Assembly (NCBI RefSeq): GCF_021347895.1
Contig: NC_067123.1
Location: 5,275,828-5,339,827 of the forward strand
DNA length: 64,000 bases
Reading direction: 5' to 3'
DNA from: Acanthochromis polyacanthus
Taxonomy: Eukaryota > Chordata > Actinopteri > Pomacentridae
Shown here: piece by piece, positions 26,114 to 37,730 of the stretch
Numbering within the stretch: the first letter of the stretch is position 1
Layout: every line of letters starts with the position of its first letter
Notes under the pieces: generated by a model
The model's input: only the letters and a program-made list of their open reading frames with translations
What the model was told of the DNA's origin: nothing
The model's database searches: none
Translations under genes and position numbers: made by a program

Positions 26114-27599
26114 CGTTTACCGTTCAGGGAAGCCAGCAGCCGCCGAAGATTTTTCTCTGGAACAGAGGAAACAGAAACATTTTTATTTTTCTACAAACTT
26201 CATAATGCAATAAAACATAAAATTTTAAGTGGAGAGCTGCATCCCGCAGGGCACGCACTCCCTTTAGTTAACCCCTTAGTCCCTACAGCCCCCACCGGCG
26301 GGGGCTGTAGGGACTAAGAGTAGGTGCCTCACAAACAGGGCTCAGGGACTAAGGGGTTAAAGTACTGATACCACACACTGAAGTACTCTGCTACAAGTAC
26401 AACTGAAGTAAATGTAACAGAATCGACTATAGTCAATAAAAAGTACTGTGGTTCAAGCTAAAATTAAAGTGGTAGAAATACTCTAGTACTTGCAAAACTC
26501 GAGTAAAAGTAACTTAAATACTCTGAAATATAAGCAAAACCAAAGAAAAAGTACAAATAACACAGTTCAGAAGTAGTCTGTTACAAGTAAAACTTGAGTA
26601 GAAGTACTAATACCACAAAACAGGAAAACTGTAGTTAAAGTATTAGAAGCACTCAGCGCAGCTGAGTTGTATTATTATATTATTATAATAATATTTTTTT
26701 CTTTCATTAATGTGAAAACATTTTCAACTGTTGATTATTTTCATCATGGATTAACCTGCTCATCATTTCTTCCATCAGTCAACTGATTGTTTGGTTTGTA
26801 AAAACCTGAAAAGTTTTGTCTGATTGTAAATACATTTTTTACGGTTTGAACCGTTGGTTTGATTAATCATGAATAACTGAAGGTATAAAATGTTTTAGTA
26901 TTATCAGAAATATTGTCTTTATGTGTTTGATTTGTAAAAACCAAACACATTTGTAAAGTAACTAAAACTGGTAGAAAAATGTAATGAAGTATCTGAGCTG
27001 TATTTCAGTAAAGTACTGTAATATGGCAGCCTGTAGGGGGCGCCATTGCTGTACAGACAATACAGAGATGCCAGCTCTGATTGGCTACTCTATAATAATA
27101 ACTGTTTTAAGTTAAAAAGTAAGTTAATAGTTATGTAATGAATAGTAAATATGAACTTACACCGTTTTTTACAGTGAGTCATATTGAGACAGATTTTAAT
27201 GTTCAGTGTCCAGTGATCTGTAAATAATCAACATCCATAAACAAACAGCTGTTAATGGCAATAAATTGATTATTGATGATGTCATATCTTACTGTGAACA
27301 GGAGCCGAGAGAGAAACGGCAGCCAAGGCAAGAATCAGCAACACAACACACCTGCAACACAAACAGACACACACAGATTTGACTACAGCAGGTGATTTGA
27401 CTGCAGGTTTGGATGTTGTTTTGTTGTTTTATTTGCATGTGTTTTTTCTGATTCCATGTTCAAACAGCAGCTATTTAAAGTTTAGCAAAGTTCTGTGAAG
27501 TTCTTTTTACAAAATGTGACTGAAACAGGTCAAGCTGAAGGAGGCGGAGAATTAAACTTCTCCAGGTTTAAAGTGAATCTAAACTCACCGTCGCAGCAT
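17591..27599 (-). CDS. Gene B: secreted Glu-rich protein, 13 coding exons
   Basis: Coding exons on the minus strand: 27599-27589, 27351-27293, 26156-26121, 25917-25888, 24112-24092, 23919-23887, 22999-22964, 22216-22175, 21172-20462, 19663-19622, 19508-19476, 18586-18545, 17619-17591 (stop). They total 1125 bp, i.e. 374 residues, with all internal exons phase 1-1 and no stop. The start MLRRCVVLLILALAAVSLS is the same as in gene A. Exon peptides: KKNLRRLLASLN, EAPASADQFE, DGSAESP, DGSGDSSSSPK, EYAEPRDEPGDF, VQDNGESTEKANDI, a poly-Glu exon, DYGVLEPTDVPGDF, DGSGDSSSSPK, DYGVLEPTDVPGDF, DASEPDNKP. Duplicated cassettes are embedded in duplicated introns. A strongly acidic extracellular protein is inferred. 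The poly-Glu content recalls OMM-64-type otolith matrix proteins by composition only. Some cassettes could be skipped. Confidence 0.75.
18014..18537. mobile_element. Palindromic MITE beside a gene B splice donor
   Basis: Flanked by TA on both sides (18012-18013 and 18538-18539). Both ends are built from a roughly 75-80 bp palindromic module starting CACCCCCTGTCAAAAGTT and its complement. The paralogous intron at 19615-19621 shows the empty site (CAGTGTATTTACC). The insertion lies 7 bases into the intron from the 18586-18545 exon, leaving the GTAAATA donor intact. Confidence 0.75.
18545..20160 (-). repeat. Tandemly duplicated exon-intron block in gene B
   Basis: The block holding the DYGVLEPTDVPGDF exon and upstream intron (18545-18990) is repeated nearly identically at 19622-20060. 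A diverged copy is at 22964-23400, and a shorter one at 22175-22600. All contain GGAGGTTAATCAACCA and a GACAAAGACACAGAAAA purine tract. A further copy lies in gene C at about 42053-42330. The DGSGDSSSSPK exon (19508-19476 and 23919-23887) is carried with the block. Confidence 0.8.
20462..21172 (-). CDS. Gene B exon 9: 237-codon poly-glutamate exon
   Basis: A phase 1-1 exon of 711 bp, a multiple of three. It starts after CCACAG with DTKETDGEKDTEEEVAEEEE, then long Glu runs broken by Met, Ile, Asp, Lys and Val. It ends EENPEDSTV before a GTAAAC donor. The DNA is an imperfect GAG/GAA trinucleotide repeat, so length is probably polymorphic. Plus-strand frames here read as poly-Ser, poly-Leu or poly-Pro and are shadows. 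An exon made of a repeat could be a false exon, but splice sites, phase and lack of stops all agree. Confidence 0.72.
21320..21940. repeat. Degenerate ACACCTCCA/ACATCTTCA tandem repeat in a gene B intron
   Basis: Imperfect 9-bp and 18-bp units of the type ACACCTCCAACATCTTCA. They are interrupted at about 21680-21770 by a short retroelement-like tail ending in four GATTT repeats after AATAAAGTTTT. Open frames on either strand are low-complexity and lack exon signals. Confidence 0.7.
24196..25821 (+). mobile_element. Tc1-like transposon, nearly complete, in a gene B intron
   Basis: Flanked by TA, with inverted ends CAGTGGGTACGGAAAGTATT and the complementary AGTACTTTCC...-type right end at 25801-25821 (one mismatch region). 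Total length 1626 bp is normal for fish Tc1. It sits between gene B exons 25917-25888 and 24112-24092 in the opposite orientation to the gene. Confidence 0.9.
24571..25608 (+). pseudogene. Tc1 transposase, frameshifted
   Basis: The N-terminal part (203 codons from 24571) has the paired-type helix-turn-helix region (RHRSGQGYKRISAALRVPKN) and a GRPAKLS linker. The first catalytic Asp is in LWSDETKIEL. The frame breaks at a G-run (about 25168-25178) just after KHGGGSIML. It resumes with FQQDNDPKHTA (second Asp) and SPDLNPIEHLW (Glu, 34 residues later) and ends ASTQY at 25608. An extra TGA lies near 25293. The DD34E residues are kept, but the protein cannot be made from this copy. Confidence 0.9.
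26016..26112. repeat. GT microsatellite next to gene B exon 3
   Basis: Long GT run whose end is only about 8 bp from the 26121 splice donor of the KKNLRRLLASLN exon. Gene A carries a short GT-rich stretch at the same place (3020-3060). Confidence 0.9.
26267..26360. mobile_element. Mini piggyBac-like MITE with central hairpin
   Basis: TTAACCCCTTAGTCCC at the left is matched by GGGACTAAGGGGTTAA at the right. TTAA is the target, and gene A still has the empty site AGTTAAAGTACTG near 3197. The left half contains a hairpin with about 19-bp arms (CTTAGTCCCTACAGCCCCC) and a 6-base loop at about 26274-26318. Confidence 0.75.
26361..27292. other. Gene B intron 2
   Basis: AGTACT-type degenerate repeats to about 26660, then unique sequence paralogous to gene C 42360-42938 and gene A 5640-6084. 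No exon was found. Confidence 0.5.
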
Positions 27600-27703
27600 T
27601 TTGTTGTTGTTGTTGTTGTCGTTGATCGAAGAGCGACTGGAAACTTTGTGAGTAGGAGCTTCAAGTCGTGGAGTTTTAGATCTGAGGTGAAACTGAATTG
27701 AAG

Positions 27704-27712
27704 TTTTCAATA
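27704..27712 (-). promoter_or_regulatory. Degenerate TATA position of gene B
   Basis: At the position where genes A and C have TATAAAA or TATAAAG, gene B reads TATTGAAAA on the minus strand. Flanking bases are conserved with A and C, so this is a substituted box and not a shifted alignment. Confidence 0.5.
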
Positions 27713-27719
27713 CTCAGAC

Positions 27720-28970
<1,251 letters not shown>

Positions 28971-29762
28971 GAAGTACGGTTGAAGTACGGTGGTGGCAGC
29001 ATCATGACATGAAGCATGGTGGTGGCAGCATCATGATGTGAAGCACGGTGGTGTGGTGGCAGCATCATGATGTGAAGCACGGTGGTGGCAGCATCATGAC
29101 ATGAAGCACGGTGGTGGCAGCATCATGACGTGAAGCAAGGCGGTGACAGCATCATGACGTGAAGCATGGCGGTGGCAGCATCATGACGTGAAGCACGGTG
29201 GTGGCAGCATCATGACGTGAAGCATGGCGGTGGCAGCATCATGACGTGAAGCACGGCGGTGGCAGCATCATGACGTGAAGCACGGCGGTGGCAGCATCAT
29301 GACGTGAAGCACGGTGGTGGCAGCATCATGACGTGAAGCACGGTGGTGGCAGCATCATGACGTGAAGCAAGGCGGTGACAGCATCATGACGTGAAGCACG
29401 GTGGTGGCAGCATCATGACGTGAAGCACGGTGGTGGCAGCATCATGACGTGAGGCACGGTGGTGGCAGCATCATGATGTGAAGCACAGTGGTGGCAGCAT
29501 CATGACGTGAAGCACGGTGGTGGCAGCATCATGACGTGAAGCACGGTGGTGGCAGCATCATGTGTGAACCTCGGTGGTGGCAGCATCATGACGTGAAGCA
29601 CGGTGGTGGCAGCATCATGATGTGAACCTCGGTGGTGGCAGCATCATGACGTGAAGCACGGTGGTGGCAGCATCATGATGTGAACCTCGGTGGTGGCAGC
29701 ATCATGACGTGAAGCACGGTGGTGGCAGCATCATGATGTGAAGCACGTTGGTGGCAGCATCA
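28971..29762. repeat. 29-bp minisatellite built from a Tc1-transposase motif
   Basis: About 27 copies of a 29-bp unit around AAGCACGGTGGTGGCAGCAT, which codes KHGGGSIM, the conserved Tc1 motif between the first and second catalytic Asp. Flanks of genes A (9040-9075) and C (43797-43822) hold one or two copies only. Units drift between GACGTGAAG, GATGTGAAG and a shorter TGTGAACCT variant. Confidence 0.85.
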
Positions 29763-32168
29763 TCAGCTTTTAATTCATTATTAGACTCAATTGGGTTTTC
29801 TCAACATGTAAATAAACCAACTCATAGTTTTAATCACACTCTTGACCTTGTCCTGACTTATGGCATAGAAATTGAAGAGTTAACAGTATTTCCCCAGAAC
29901 CCTCTTCTTTCTGACCATTTTATGATAACATTTCAATTTAAAGTAAAGGATTGTATAGCAGCTGAGAACAAATATCATTACAGTAGGTGTTTGTCTGACA
30001 ATTCAGTATCTAAATTTAAGGAAATAATACCCTCACTGTTTACTTCAGCAACATTTACTGATAAATCAGAAGGCAATTATTATTATTTTACCCCCACAGA
30101 AGTGGATTATTTTGTTAATAATGCTTCAGCCTCACTGCGTACAACTCTTGATAGTGTTGCACCTGTAAAAAAGAAAGTTATATCTCAGAGAAGACTTGCT
30201 CCTTGGTATAATTCCCAGCTGCGGACTTTAAAGCAGGCATCCCGAAAGCTGGAAAGAAAGTGGTATTCCACTAATTCAGAGGAAGTGTATGTGGCTTGGA
30301 AAAATAGTCTAGTAATCTATAAAAAAGCTCTTCGTAATGCCAGGACAACTTATTATTCATCTTTAATAGATGAGAACAAGAACAACCCAAGGTTTCTCTT
30401 TAGCACTGTAGCCAGGCTGACAAAGAGTCAGAGCTCTGTTGAACCTTGTATTCCTTTAGCTTTAACCAGTAACGACTTCATGAGCTTCTTTACACATAAA
30501 ATAGTTATGATTAGAGATAAAATTAATCTGGCCCTTCCTACAAATGTCACAGATGCTTTTGAATTGGCTGTTAGACCTGATGAATCTTTAGAATTCTTCA
30601 CTCCTATATGTCTCTCTGAACTAATTTCAACAGTTTCTACATCCAAACCATCAACATGTCTTTTAGATCCTATCCCAACTAGACTCTTCAAGGAGATTTT
30701 ACCTTTAATTAATTCTTCAATGTTAGATCTGATTAATCTCTCTCTAGTAACAGGCTATGTACCACAGGCTTTTAAGGTTGCTGTCATCAAACCCTTGCTT
30801 AAAAAGCCCACTTTAGATCCAGATGTGCTAGCTAACTATAGACCGATATCCAACCTACCATTTCTCTCTAAAATTCTGGAAAGAACAGTTGCAAATCAAT
30901 TATGTGAACACTTACAAAGGAATAATTTGTTTGAAATGTTTCAGTCAGGCTTCAGAGTGCATCATAGCACAGAAACAGCTCTAGTGAAAGTTACTAATGA
31001 CCTTCTCATAGCATCAGATAATGGACTAGTCTCTATACTTGTTTTGTTAGATCTTAGTGCAGCGTTTGACACAATCGACCACAACATTTTATTACAGCGT
31101 CTAGAACATTCAATTGGCATTAAAGGGACAGCACTGGACTGGTTTAAATCCTACTTATCAGATAGGTTCCAGTTTGTGCATGTCAACAATAACTCTTCTG
31201 AGCATACTAAAGTTAATCATGGAGTTCCTCAGGGTTCTGTCTTAGGACCGATACTTTTCACATTATACATGCTTCCTTTAGGCAATATTATTAGGAAGCA
31301 TTGTATTAACTTCCATTGTTATGCAGATGACACACAATTGTATTTATCTATGAAGCCAGATGAAACTGATCAGTTAGCTAGACTGCAAGATTGTCTTAAG
31401 GACATTAAAACCTGGATGACTTTTAACTTCCTACTGCTAAATTCAGACAAAACTGAAGTCATTGTATTTGGCCCCAAACATCTTAGAAACTCGCTTTCAA
31501 AGCAAATAGTTACTCTGGATGGCATCACATTGGCCTCCAGTACTACTGTGAGGAATCTTGGAGTTATTTTTGACCAGGACATGTCCTTTAACTCACACAT
31601 AAAGCAAGTCTGTAGGACTTCCTTTTTTCACCTGCGTAATATTGTAAAAATCAGGAACATTCTGTCTCAGAGTGATGCAGAAAAATTAGTTCATGCTTTT
31701 GTTACTTCCAGGCTTGACTATTGCAATTCCTTATTATCGGGTTGTCCAAATAGCTCTCTCAAACATCTACAGTTGATCCAAAACGCTGCTGCGAGAGTAC
31801 TGACAGGAGTTAGCAAAAGAGATCATATTTCCCCTATACTTGCCTCTCTTCACTGGCTTCCTGTTAAATCCAGAATAGAATTTAAAATCCTTCTTCTGAC
31901 ATATAAAGCTCTTAATAACCAATCTCCATCATATCTTAAAGATCTGATAGTACCTTATTATCCTAGTAGAACTCTTCACTCTCAAGCTGCAGGCTTACTT
32001 GTTGTTCCTAGAATTTCTAAAAGTAGAATGGGAGGCAGAGCCTTCAGTTATCAGGCGCCTCTCCTGTGGAACCTGCTCCCAGTTTGGGTTCGGGAGGCAG
32101 ACACCCTCTCTATTTTTAAGACCAGGCTTAAAACGTTCCTTTTTGACAAATCTTATAGTTGGGGCTGA
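29748..32168 (+). CDS. LINE ORF2 fragment: endonuclease C-terminus and reverse transcriptase
   Basis: 806 open codons. The first six residues come from the minisatellite, so the ATG is accidental. [10 protein letters not shown] is the end of the endonuclease domain (SDH motif). RT blocks follow: [37 protein letters not shown] (first catalytic Asp), [13 protein letters not shown], and [11 protein letters not shown] (catalytic YADD). Next are [14 protein letters not shown] and [10 protein letters not shown], ending in the usual C-terminal region with [12 protein letters not shown]. No stops or frameshifts are present, so it is recent, but the 5' part is missing and it cannot be autonomous. Confidence 0.9.
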   Translation: MVAASSAFNSLLDSIGFSQHVNKPTHSFNHTLDLVLTYGIEIEELTVFPQNPLLSDHFMITFQFKVKDCIAAENKYHYSRCLSDNSVSKFKEIIPSLFTSATFTDKSEGNYYYFTPTEVDYFVNNASASLRTTLDSVAPVKKKVISQRRLAPWYNSQLRTLKQASRKLERKWYSTNSEEVYVAWKNSLVIYKKALRNARTTYYSSLIDENKNNPRFLFSTVARLTKSQSSVEPCIPLALTSNDFMSFFTHKIVMIRDKINLALPTNVTDAFELAVRPDESLEFFTPICLSELISTVSTSKPSTCLLDPIPTRLFKEILPLINSSMLDLINLSLVTGYVPQAFKVAVIKPLLKKPTLDPDVLANYRPISNLPFLSKILERTVANQLCEHLQRNNLFEMFQSGFRVHHSTETALVKVTNDLLIASDNGLVSILVLLDLSAAFDTIDHNILLQRLEHSIGIKGTALDWFKSYLSDRFQFVHVNNNSSEHTKVNHGVPQGSVLGPILFTLYMLPLGNIIRKHCINFHCYADDTQLYLSMKPDETDQLARLQDCLKDIKTWMTFNFLLLNSDKTEVIVFGPKHLRNSLSKQIVTLDGITLASSTTVRNLGVIFDQDMSFNSHIKQVCRTSFFHLRNIVKIRNILSQSDAEKLVHAFVTSRLDYCNSLLSGCPNSSLKHLQLIQNAAARVLTGVSKRDHISPILASLHWLPVKSRIEFKILLLTYKALNNQSPSYLKDLIVPYYPSRTLHSQAAGLLVVPRISKSRMGGRAFSYQAPLLWNLLPVWVREADTLSIFKTRLKTFLFDKSYSWG

Positions 32169-33009
32169 CTGGGTGACCCACAGGGGTTCGGCTTGTGTCT
32201 TCATTTGCACAGCTGACTCCTTCTTGGACGTCCCTTCGTTCTGCCTCTAGTCATGCTGCTATAGGCCTATAGGCTGCTGGGGGACTTTTCTTGACGCACT
32301 GAGCCCTTCTCTATCTACCTTTACATTTAATATGTATACCGTTATTGCAGTACATTCACTCTGTTTCCCCCTGTGCTATTTCTCCGAGTGTCCCTGGTCC
32401 CAGAGCTGGATGCTTCAGATCTGCGGTTGATGTTCCACCAGCTGGTCCAGTCTCCACCATGTCCACTGTGGGATGCTGTTGCTGACCTTCCTCCAGCCCT
32501 CTGCTTCCAACTCCCTTTTTCCACCAGTCAACTCTGCATTGCCTTCACTATACTGTTATGCTAACTTACATACTGTTTGAATTTTACTGCTAGCTATATA
32601 TGGAGTATGTTTAATGTCAGAGCCGTACATCATAAGAGTAAATTATGAGTCAGTTTTCAATGTTAGCTTATACTTTGTCTGTGTCACATATCCTGTCATG
32701 CATGTATCCAAATGTGTGTTGTGTTTTCCTTGCTTTCCCACCCCTCCCTCTTCTCCCATCCCTCCCCTTTGCCCTCTTCTGTCCTTCTCAACCCGCCCGG
32801 CCAGCAGGCAGATGGGTCCCCCCTATATAGAGCCGGGTTCTGCTCGAGGTTTCTTCCCTGTTAAAAGGGTGTTTTTCCTTGCCACTGTCGCCTTTGGGCT
32901 TGCTCTGGGGGTCAGGCATTTGGGTTCTGTAAAGCGTCTTGAGACGAGTTGACTGTAATTGACGCTATATAAATAAAATTGAATTGAATTGAATTGAATT
33001 GAATTGAAT
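29763..33009 (+). mobile_element. 5'-truncated L2-type LINE inserted in the minisatellite
   Basis: Body from the end of the endonuclease domain through RT, then about 800 bp of 3' UTR and a (GAATT)n tail at 32976-33009. ATCAT occurs on both sides as a short target duplication. The host sequence resumes with CATGATGTG, a minisatellite word. Confidence 0.8.
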
Positions 33010-34055
33010 CATGATGTGCAATTTATGCAATTTGTTGCTCTGATGTGTATACGTGTATTATTGTGTGTTATTGTGTGTATTTTTGGGTAATATTCAGTTT
33101 AACTTTATAGATGCACAACTCCTATTTCATAAATGTAGAAACATTTCATTGAAGCTGTAAATCATTTTTTTTTCTGATTTAATCACTCAGATGTCAAGTT
33201 TTTCTGGATCTGTCTCTGAACCGTAATAACTGTATAATAACTGTACAATAGCTTTATTTATTTACTGTAGAATAACTTCATTTATTTTCTGTGTTTTCTG
33301 TTGTGACAGACTGAGGATGAATCCTGACGTGAGCTCTGTGACCTCCATCAACATTCTTCTTCTCTGACGTGAAGCTGTTTGATTCCCGTCAGGATTTATT
33401 TATTTTCTGCTGTTTTCTCTGCAGTGTTTCCTCTTTCACGCCACTTCTTGGAATTCCCTCCGACTGACCCAACAGGACGGCTTTCATTCTGAACTTTCCT
33501 CCTACAGGTTGTCAGACCTGTTTGCCGACAGTTTCCTTTTAAGTCCGTCCTGCTACAGCAAATCTGCTGATTCAGTTTAAGAAAAACACCCAGATTTTCA
33601 GATCAGTGCTCTTAGTAGTTTAGCATTTGATATTTATTCACTTCAAAACTGGATTCTGAAGCTGTGATCCGTTTCTGCAGGTTTTATTTCACCTGTTGTC
33701 ATATTCATTTATATTTATATTAACAGAGGCGTTTGTGTTGCTGCTGGATTCTCTGATGGAGAAATATGGATCTATCCATATATAAACATTTGCAGCAACT
33801 TTATGGAGACACAATACCAGCCTTATATGATCATTTTGCACTTTTTTCCATTTTTAAAAAACAGATAATCACTCAGTCTAATTTATTTATTTATTTATCT
33901 ATTTATTTATACAATTTTGGCTCATTCTGGACAAGTTTTAAGACTTTTTTTGAATCTTTATCTTCTTTTGGACAAATTCTGAGTAATTTTAAATTGCTAA
34001 ACATTTTAATCAATTTTGTGTCATTTAGGACAGATTTCAAGTTAAAACGTACAAA
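33010..34055. other. Intergenic sequence paralogous to the gene A upstream flank
   Basis: 33500-33760 matches 9240-9470, including CTGAAGCTGTGATC and TTTATTTCACCTGTTGT. The next stretch is an intergenic repeat unit (GGATCTATCCATATATAAAC). No gene was seen. Confidence 0.5.
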
Positions 34056-35271
34056 AACACCATGACCTGGAGCAGTACACCACAGCTGTCCTGGGATACA
34101 AAGGGTTCTGCACAGACGTCGTCACCATCCTTACACCAAGCCTTGGATGACTAAAAAGCTGCAGAACCTGCTCCGGGAGAGGAGCACCGTCTTCAGGGTT
34201 GGTGATGGGGTGCTGTACAGCGCTGCCAGAGCCAACCTGAAGAAAGACATCAGAGAGGCCAAGGCTGCGTATAGAAGGAGGATCAAGGACTGTTTCCAGA
34301 GCATATCATGAACTACAGACCCAGCAGCCTCACAACGGACCATGGAGGTGCCTCATTAGCAGAGGAGCTTAACACCTTCTTCTCCCGCTTTGAGGTGCAG
34401 CCACCAGAGATGGACATCCGACACCCACCAACCCACAGCAGCCACGTTCTGACGTTGGAGGAGCAGCAGGTGAGACAGGTGCTGAAGGATTGTGTGGATC
34501 AGCTGGCTGGGTCTGTACCACCATCTTCAACCGGTCCCTAAGCCAGGCTACTGTCCCTCCCTGCCTGAAGTCCTCCACAATCGCCCCCTCCCTACGAAGT
34601 ACACCATCAGTGGACTGAACGACTATCGCCCGGTGGCACTTACACCCATAGCCATGAAGTGCTTTGAAAAAGTGGTGTGGGTCCACATCAGTTCCTGTCT
34701 TCCCCCTAGGTTTGACCCTCACCAGTTTGCCTATTGAGCTAACAGGTCCATGGAGGATGCCGTGGCTACAGCTCCCCACTCTGCTCTGAAACAGCAGGGG
34801 AGCTACACCCGGCTGCTTTTTGTGGACTTTAGCTCTTCATTTAAAACCATCCTCCCCAGCAGATTGGTAACTAAATTGTTAGACCTGGGAATGTCTCACT
34901 CGATCTGCTTCTTGTATTTCCTGACGGACCACTCCCAGAGGGTGAAAGTGTTCCCCCACCTCTCCTCAACCATCAGCCTCAGCACCAGCTCCCCCCAGGG
35001 CTGCATGCTGAGCCCCCTGCTGTTCACCCTTTACAGTCATGATTGTGCAACCCTCCTCCACAGTAACAGCATCATACAGTTTGCGGACGACACTACTGTG
35101 GTGGGGCTCCTCTCTGGGGTGATGAGACTGCATAACGGGATGAGGTGGAGCGACTGTCAGTGTGGTGTCAACAGAAGGGTTCAAGGATATTTATTGTCAA
35201 TGCATTTCTGCCTTGAAACTTTGTTGGCACTTCCAAAAAAAAAACATAGTATAACAAAACAAAAGTACAAA

Positions 35272-35309
<38 letters not shown>

Positions 35310-35584
35310 GTAAATGGAGCAAGTATTTCAAAAAGTGTAAACTGTAGTAGTGCAATGAGGTGCAGCGTCTGCTTTAAAGTGTCTGATGCAAGTGAAATGC
35401 TCGGTATGAAATGGTTATTGCACATTAAGAACAATCTGATCCTGAACACAACCAAAACAAAGGAGATTATTGTGCACTACAGAAGGAAGAAGACAAACAT
35501 TCAGCCACTGCTCATCCCAGTGGACTCTGTGGAGAGGGTTTCTGATGTTCGCTTCTTGGGTGTGTACATTAAAGGCATTATGGA

Positions 35585-36095
35585 GGATTTTTTTTTTTGT
35601 TTAATTTGTCTGATTCACATAAAATGAATATACTGACCTTTAGTGGACTTGTATGTATGGTCTCTAAAATAATGAAAATAAATAAATAAATAACTGTGGA
35701 CATGGCAGGACCTGAATAACATCAGCCAATCAACGCGCTCGGACCGAGGCGTTTGGTTTGCTCCCTTTCCTGTCAATCAAAAATCTTCCGGCTCAGGCCA
35801 AGTTACGTAGATTACGTACGCCTTGGACTTACGTGTTTTGTGTATGTGTTGCTTTGGTATAGCTTCGAAGTTAGCTGGCGACTTGTTTTGCTCATCTTTT
35901 TTTACATAATGGCAGATAAAGATCCAGGGGGACCCAGCCGTAAAAGACAACTTCACGAGTCCTACGCAAGTTTCTGGAGGGGGGCGTTTCTTCGTAAATG
36001 TTAAGAGGGGAGAGGTTAGAGGGGGGTTAGGAGAGGTTGTATGTGTGCATGCGCATGCTACGTTCAAAGTCGTAGGAAATTAAATCTCCTCTAAT
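35585..36095. mobile_element. Insertion in the LINE with a short exon-like ORF
   Basis: Breaks the LINE after FLGVYIKGIM. A plus-strand ATG at 35910 opens MADKDPGGPSRKRQLHESYA, reminiscent of transposase first exons, ending soon after. No terminal repeats were resolved. Confidence 0.4.
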
Positions 36096-36896
36096 GTCTT
36101 TAAGGACAACCTGACCTGGAGTGCAAACACAGCAACCACTGTGAGGAATTCACAGCAGAGATTGCCCTTCCTGAGGGTCGTCAGGTGCAGCAACCTGCTG
36201 GTGGCCTTCTATCACTGCTCCACAGAGAGCATCCTGACCTACTGCAGGCAGGAGGGTCATCAGTACGGCACCTGTTTGAACTTCTGCCATCAGGTAGACG
36301 TTACAGAGCACTGAAAACAAAAACAAACTAAGAAGTACTTTCCATGCAAATGCCATTTATGCACTAAGGACACATCAAACAATTCTCGTCTTACAGTTTT
36401 TTATGATTGTATGAACACTAAAAACAAAAGGACTGCATAATTATCAACACCTTACACTCAAGGAGCAAAACACTGGACCAGATTTTCACCACTATAAACA
36501 CAAAATCAGCCTCACACTTTTTGCAAAACAGTACACACACAGTGATTTACCAAACACTAAACACACGTGTTACATTAGACACAGAAGTACATCATGATGT
36601 CGCCTCCTTGCAGTTCCAAGGCACTCACTGACAGATCACTACACCCATGAGCCAGCTGGTTAAACACACACATCAGGAATGCAAACACACGATTACTTTA
36701 TTGTAGACACACCAATCAGGTTTGAGCACAATAAAAACACCATCATGCCGATATGGGCCCTTACAACACAGATCACATTGTCACGTTTTTGGACCAATCG
36801 CACAATCTCATCACAGCAATTAACCAAATGCTCCAGATGCACCACATTGCCATCTAGGTCAATGTGTCATTCCACCGCTCTGCTCTGGTCCTGAAC

Positions 36897-37730
36897 TTGC
36901 CTGGAAAATCCAGACTGACTTTATTTATGTATTAATATAAATACAAATAAAGGCAGTCTGGCATTGCGATGATAGGAGACGATTTCAAAAAGGAGGGGCT
37001 AACGAATGCAGCTTGAACGAGAAAGAACCAATCAACGTAACACGGATGTGACACACAAACAAATCGACCTTGAAGTCCATGTAGTCCAAACAACAATGGC
37101 ATGCAGCCGAGAAAGCGTCGCGGTGAATGATTACTGCCGTTTTTGTCACAAAAATCTGCGAATACATGGGGTACTCTCAAGTACAACACTTATTTTTGAA
37201 AAGGCTACGCAACAAAAGACTCCTTCCGAACAATGAGCAGTGTTAGGAATAACTTTAAATCGGAGCCAAACCAAGTCGGTGCGTATGTGTAAAAGTTGCT
37301 TAAATTTACTCACACGTTTGGAACGGGATTTTCCTCTGTACAAACAATGGCAAGAAGCCGAAAGTAATGAGCCATCCACTGCCTCCTCATCATCGGAAAC
37401 ATCAAGTGAAAAGAGGCAACGACTAACGCCATCCAAAACGCCAAGAGACCACAAAAAGATTCGCTTTGGCCCCCCTCCTCTCTCTCTCTCTCCTTCTTGT
37501 TTTACGGCGGTGGCCCCCCTCCTCCTCCTCTGGCATCATCTTTATTGGTAATCCAGGCGCTGAAGATGACGCAGCATTAACTCCCGCCTCCCGTGCTATG
37601 ATTGGTCGTACCAAACTGTACCGGGAGGGAAACGCGATTCAATTCGCACAATACCAAACTGACTCTCCTGTATCTCCTAACATGGAGATAGGAGATTAGA
37701 TGGAGATTCAATTTGGATTTTCCAAGCTAG
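36897..37730 (+). mobile_element. hAT-like element with perfect 8-bp target duplication
   Basis: TCCTGAAC at 36889-36896 and 37731-37738. Ends TTGCCTGGAAAATC and GATTTTCCAAGCTAG are inverted repeats. It belongs to the same family as 9471-10111 and probably the fragment at 49150-49400. Confidence 0.82.
37096..37470 (+). pseudogene. Cysteine-rich (ZAD-like) ORF of the hAT-like element, broken
   Basis: From ATG at 37096 the frame reads MACSRESVAVNDYCRFCHKN, with a CxxC pair. After a TGA at 37234 the same frame continues to VRMCKSCLNLLTRLERDFPL, a second CxxC pair, and then a Ser/Lys-rich stretch. Two CxxC pairs separated by about 60 residues and followed by a helical LxxLxxxFxxYxxW-like segment resemble ZAD-type zinc-binding domains. 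This is likely the element-encoded DNA-binding protein, but not an intact one. Confidence 0.5.
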
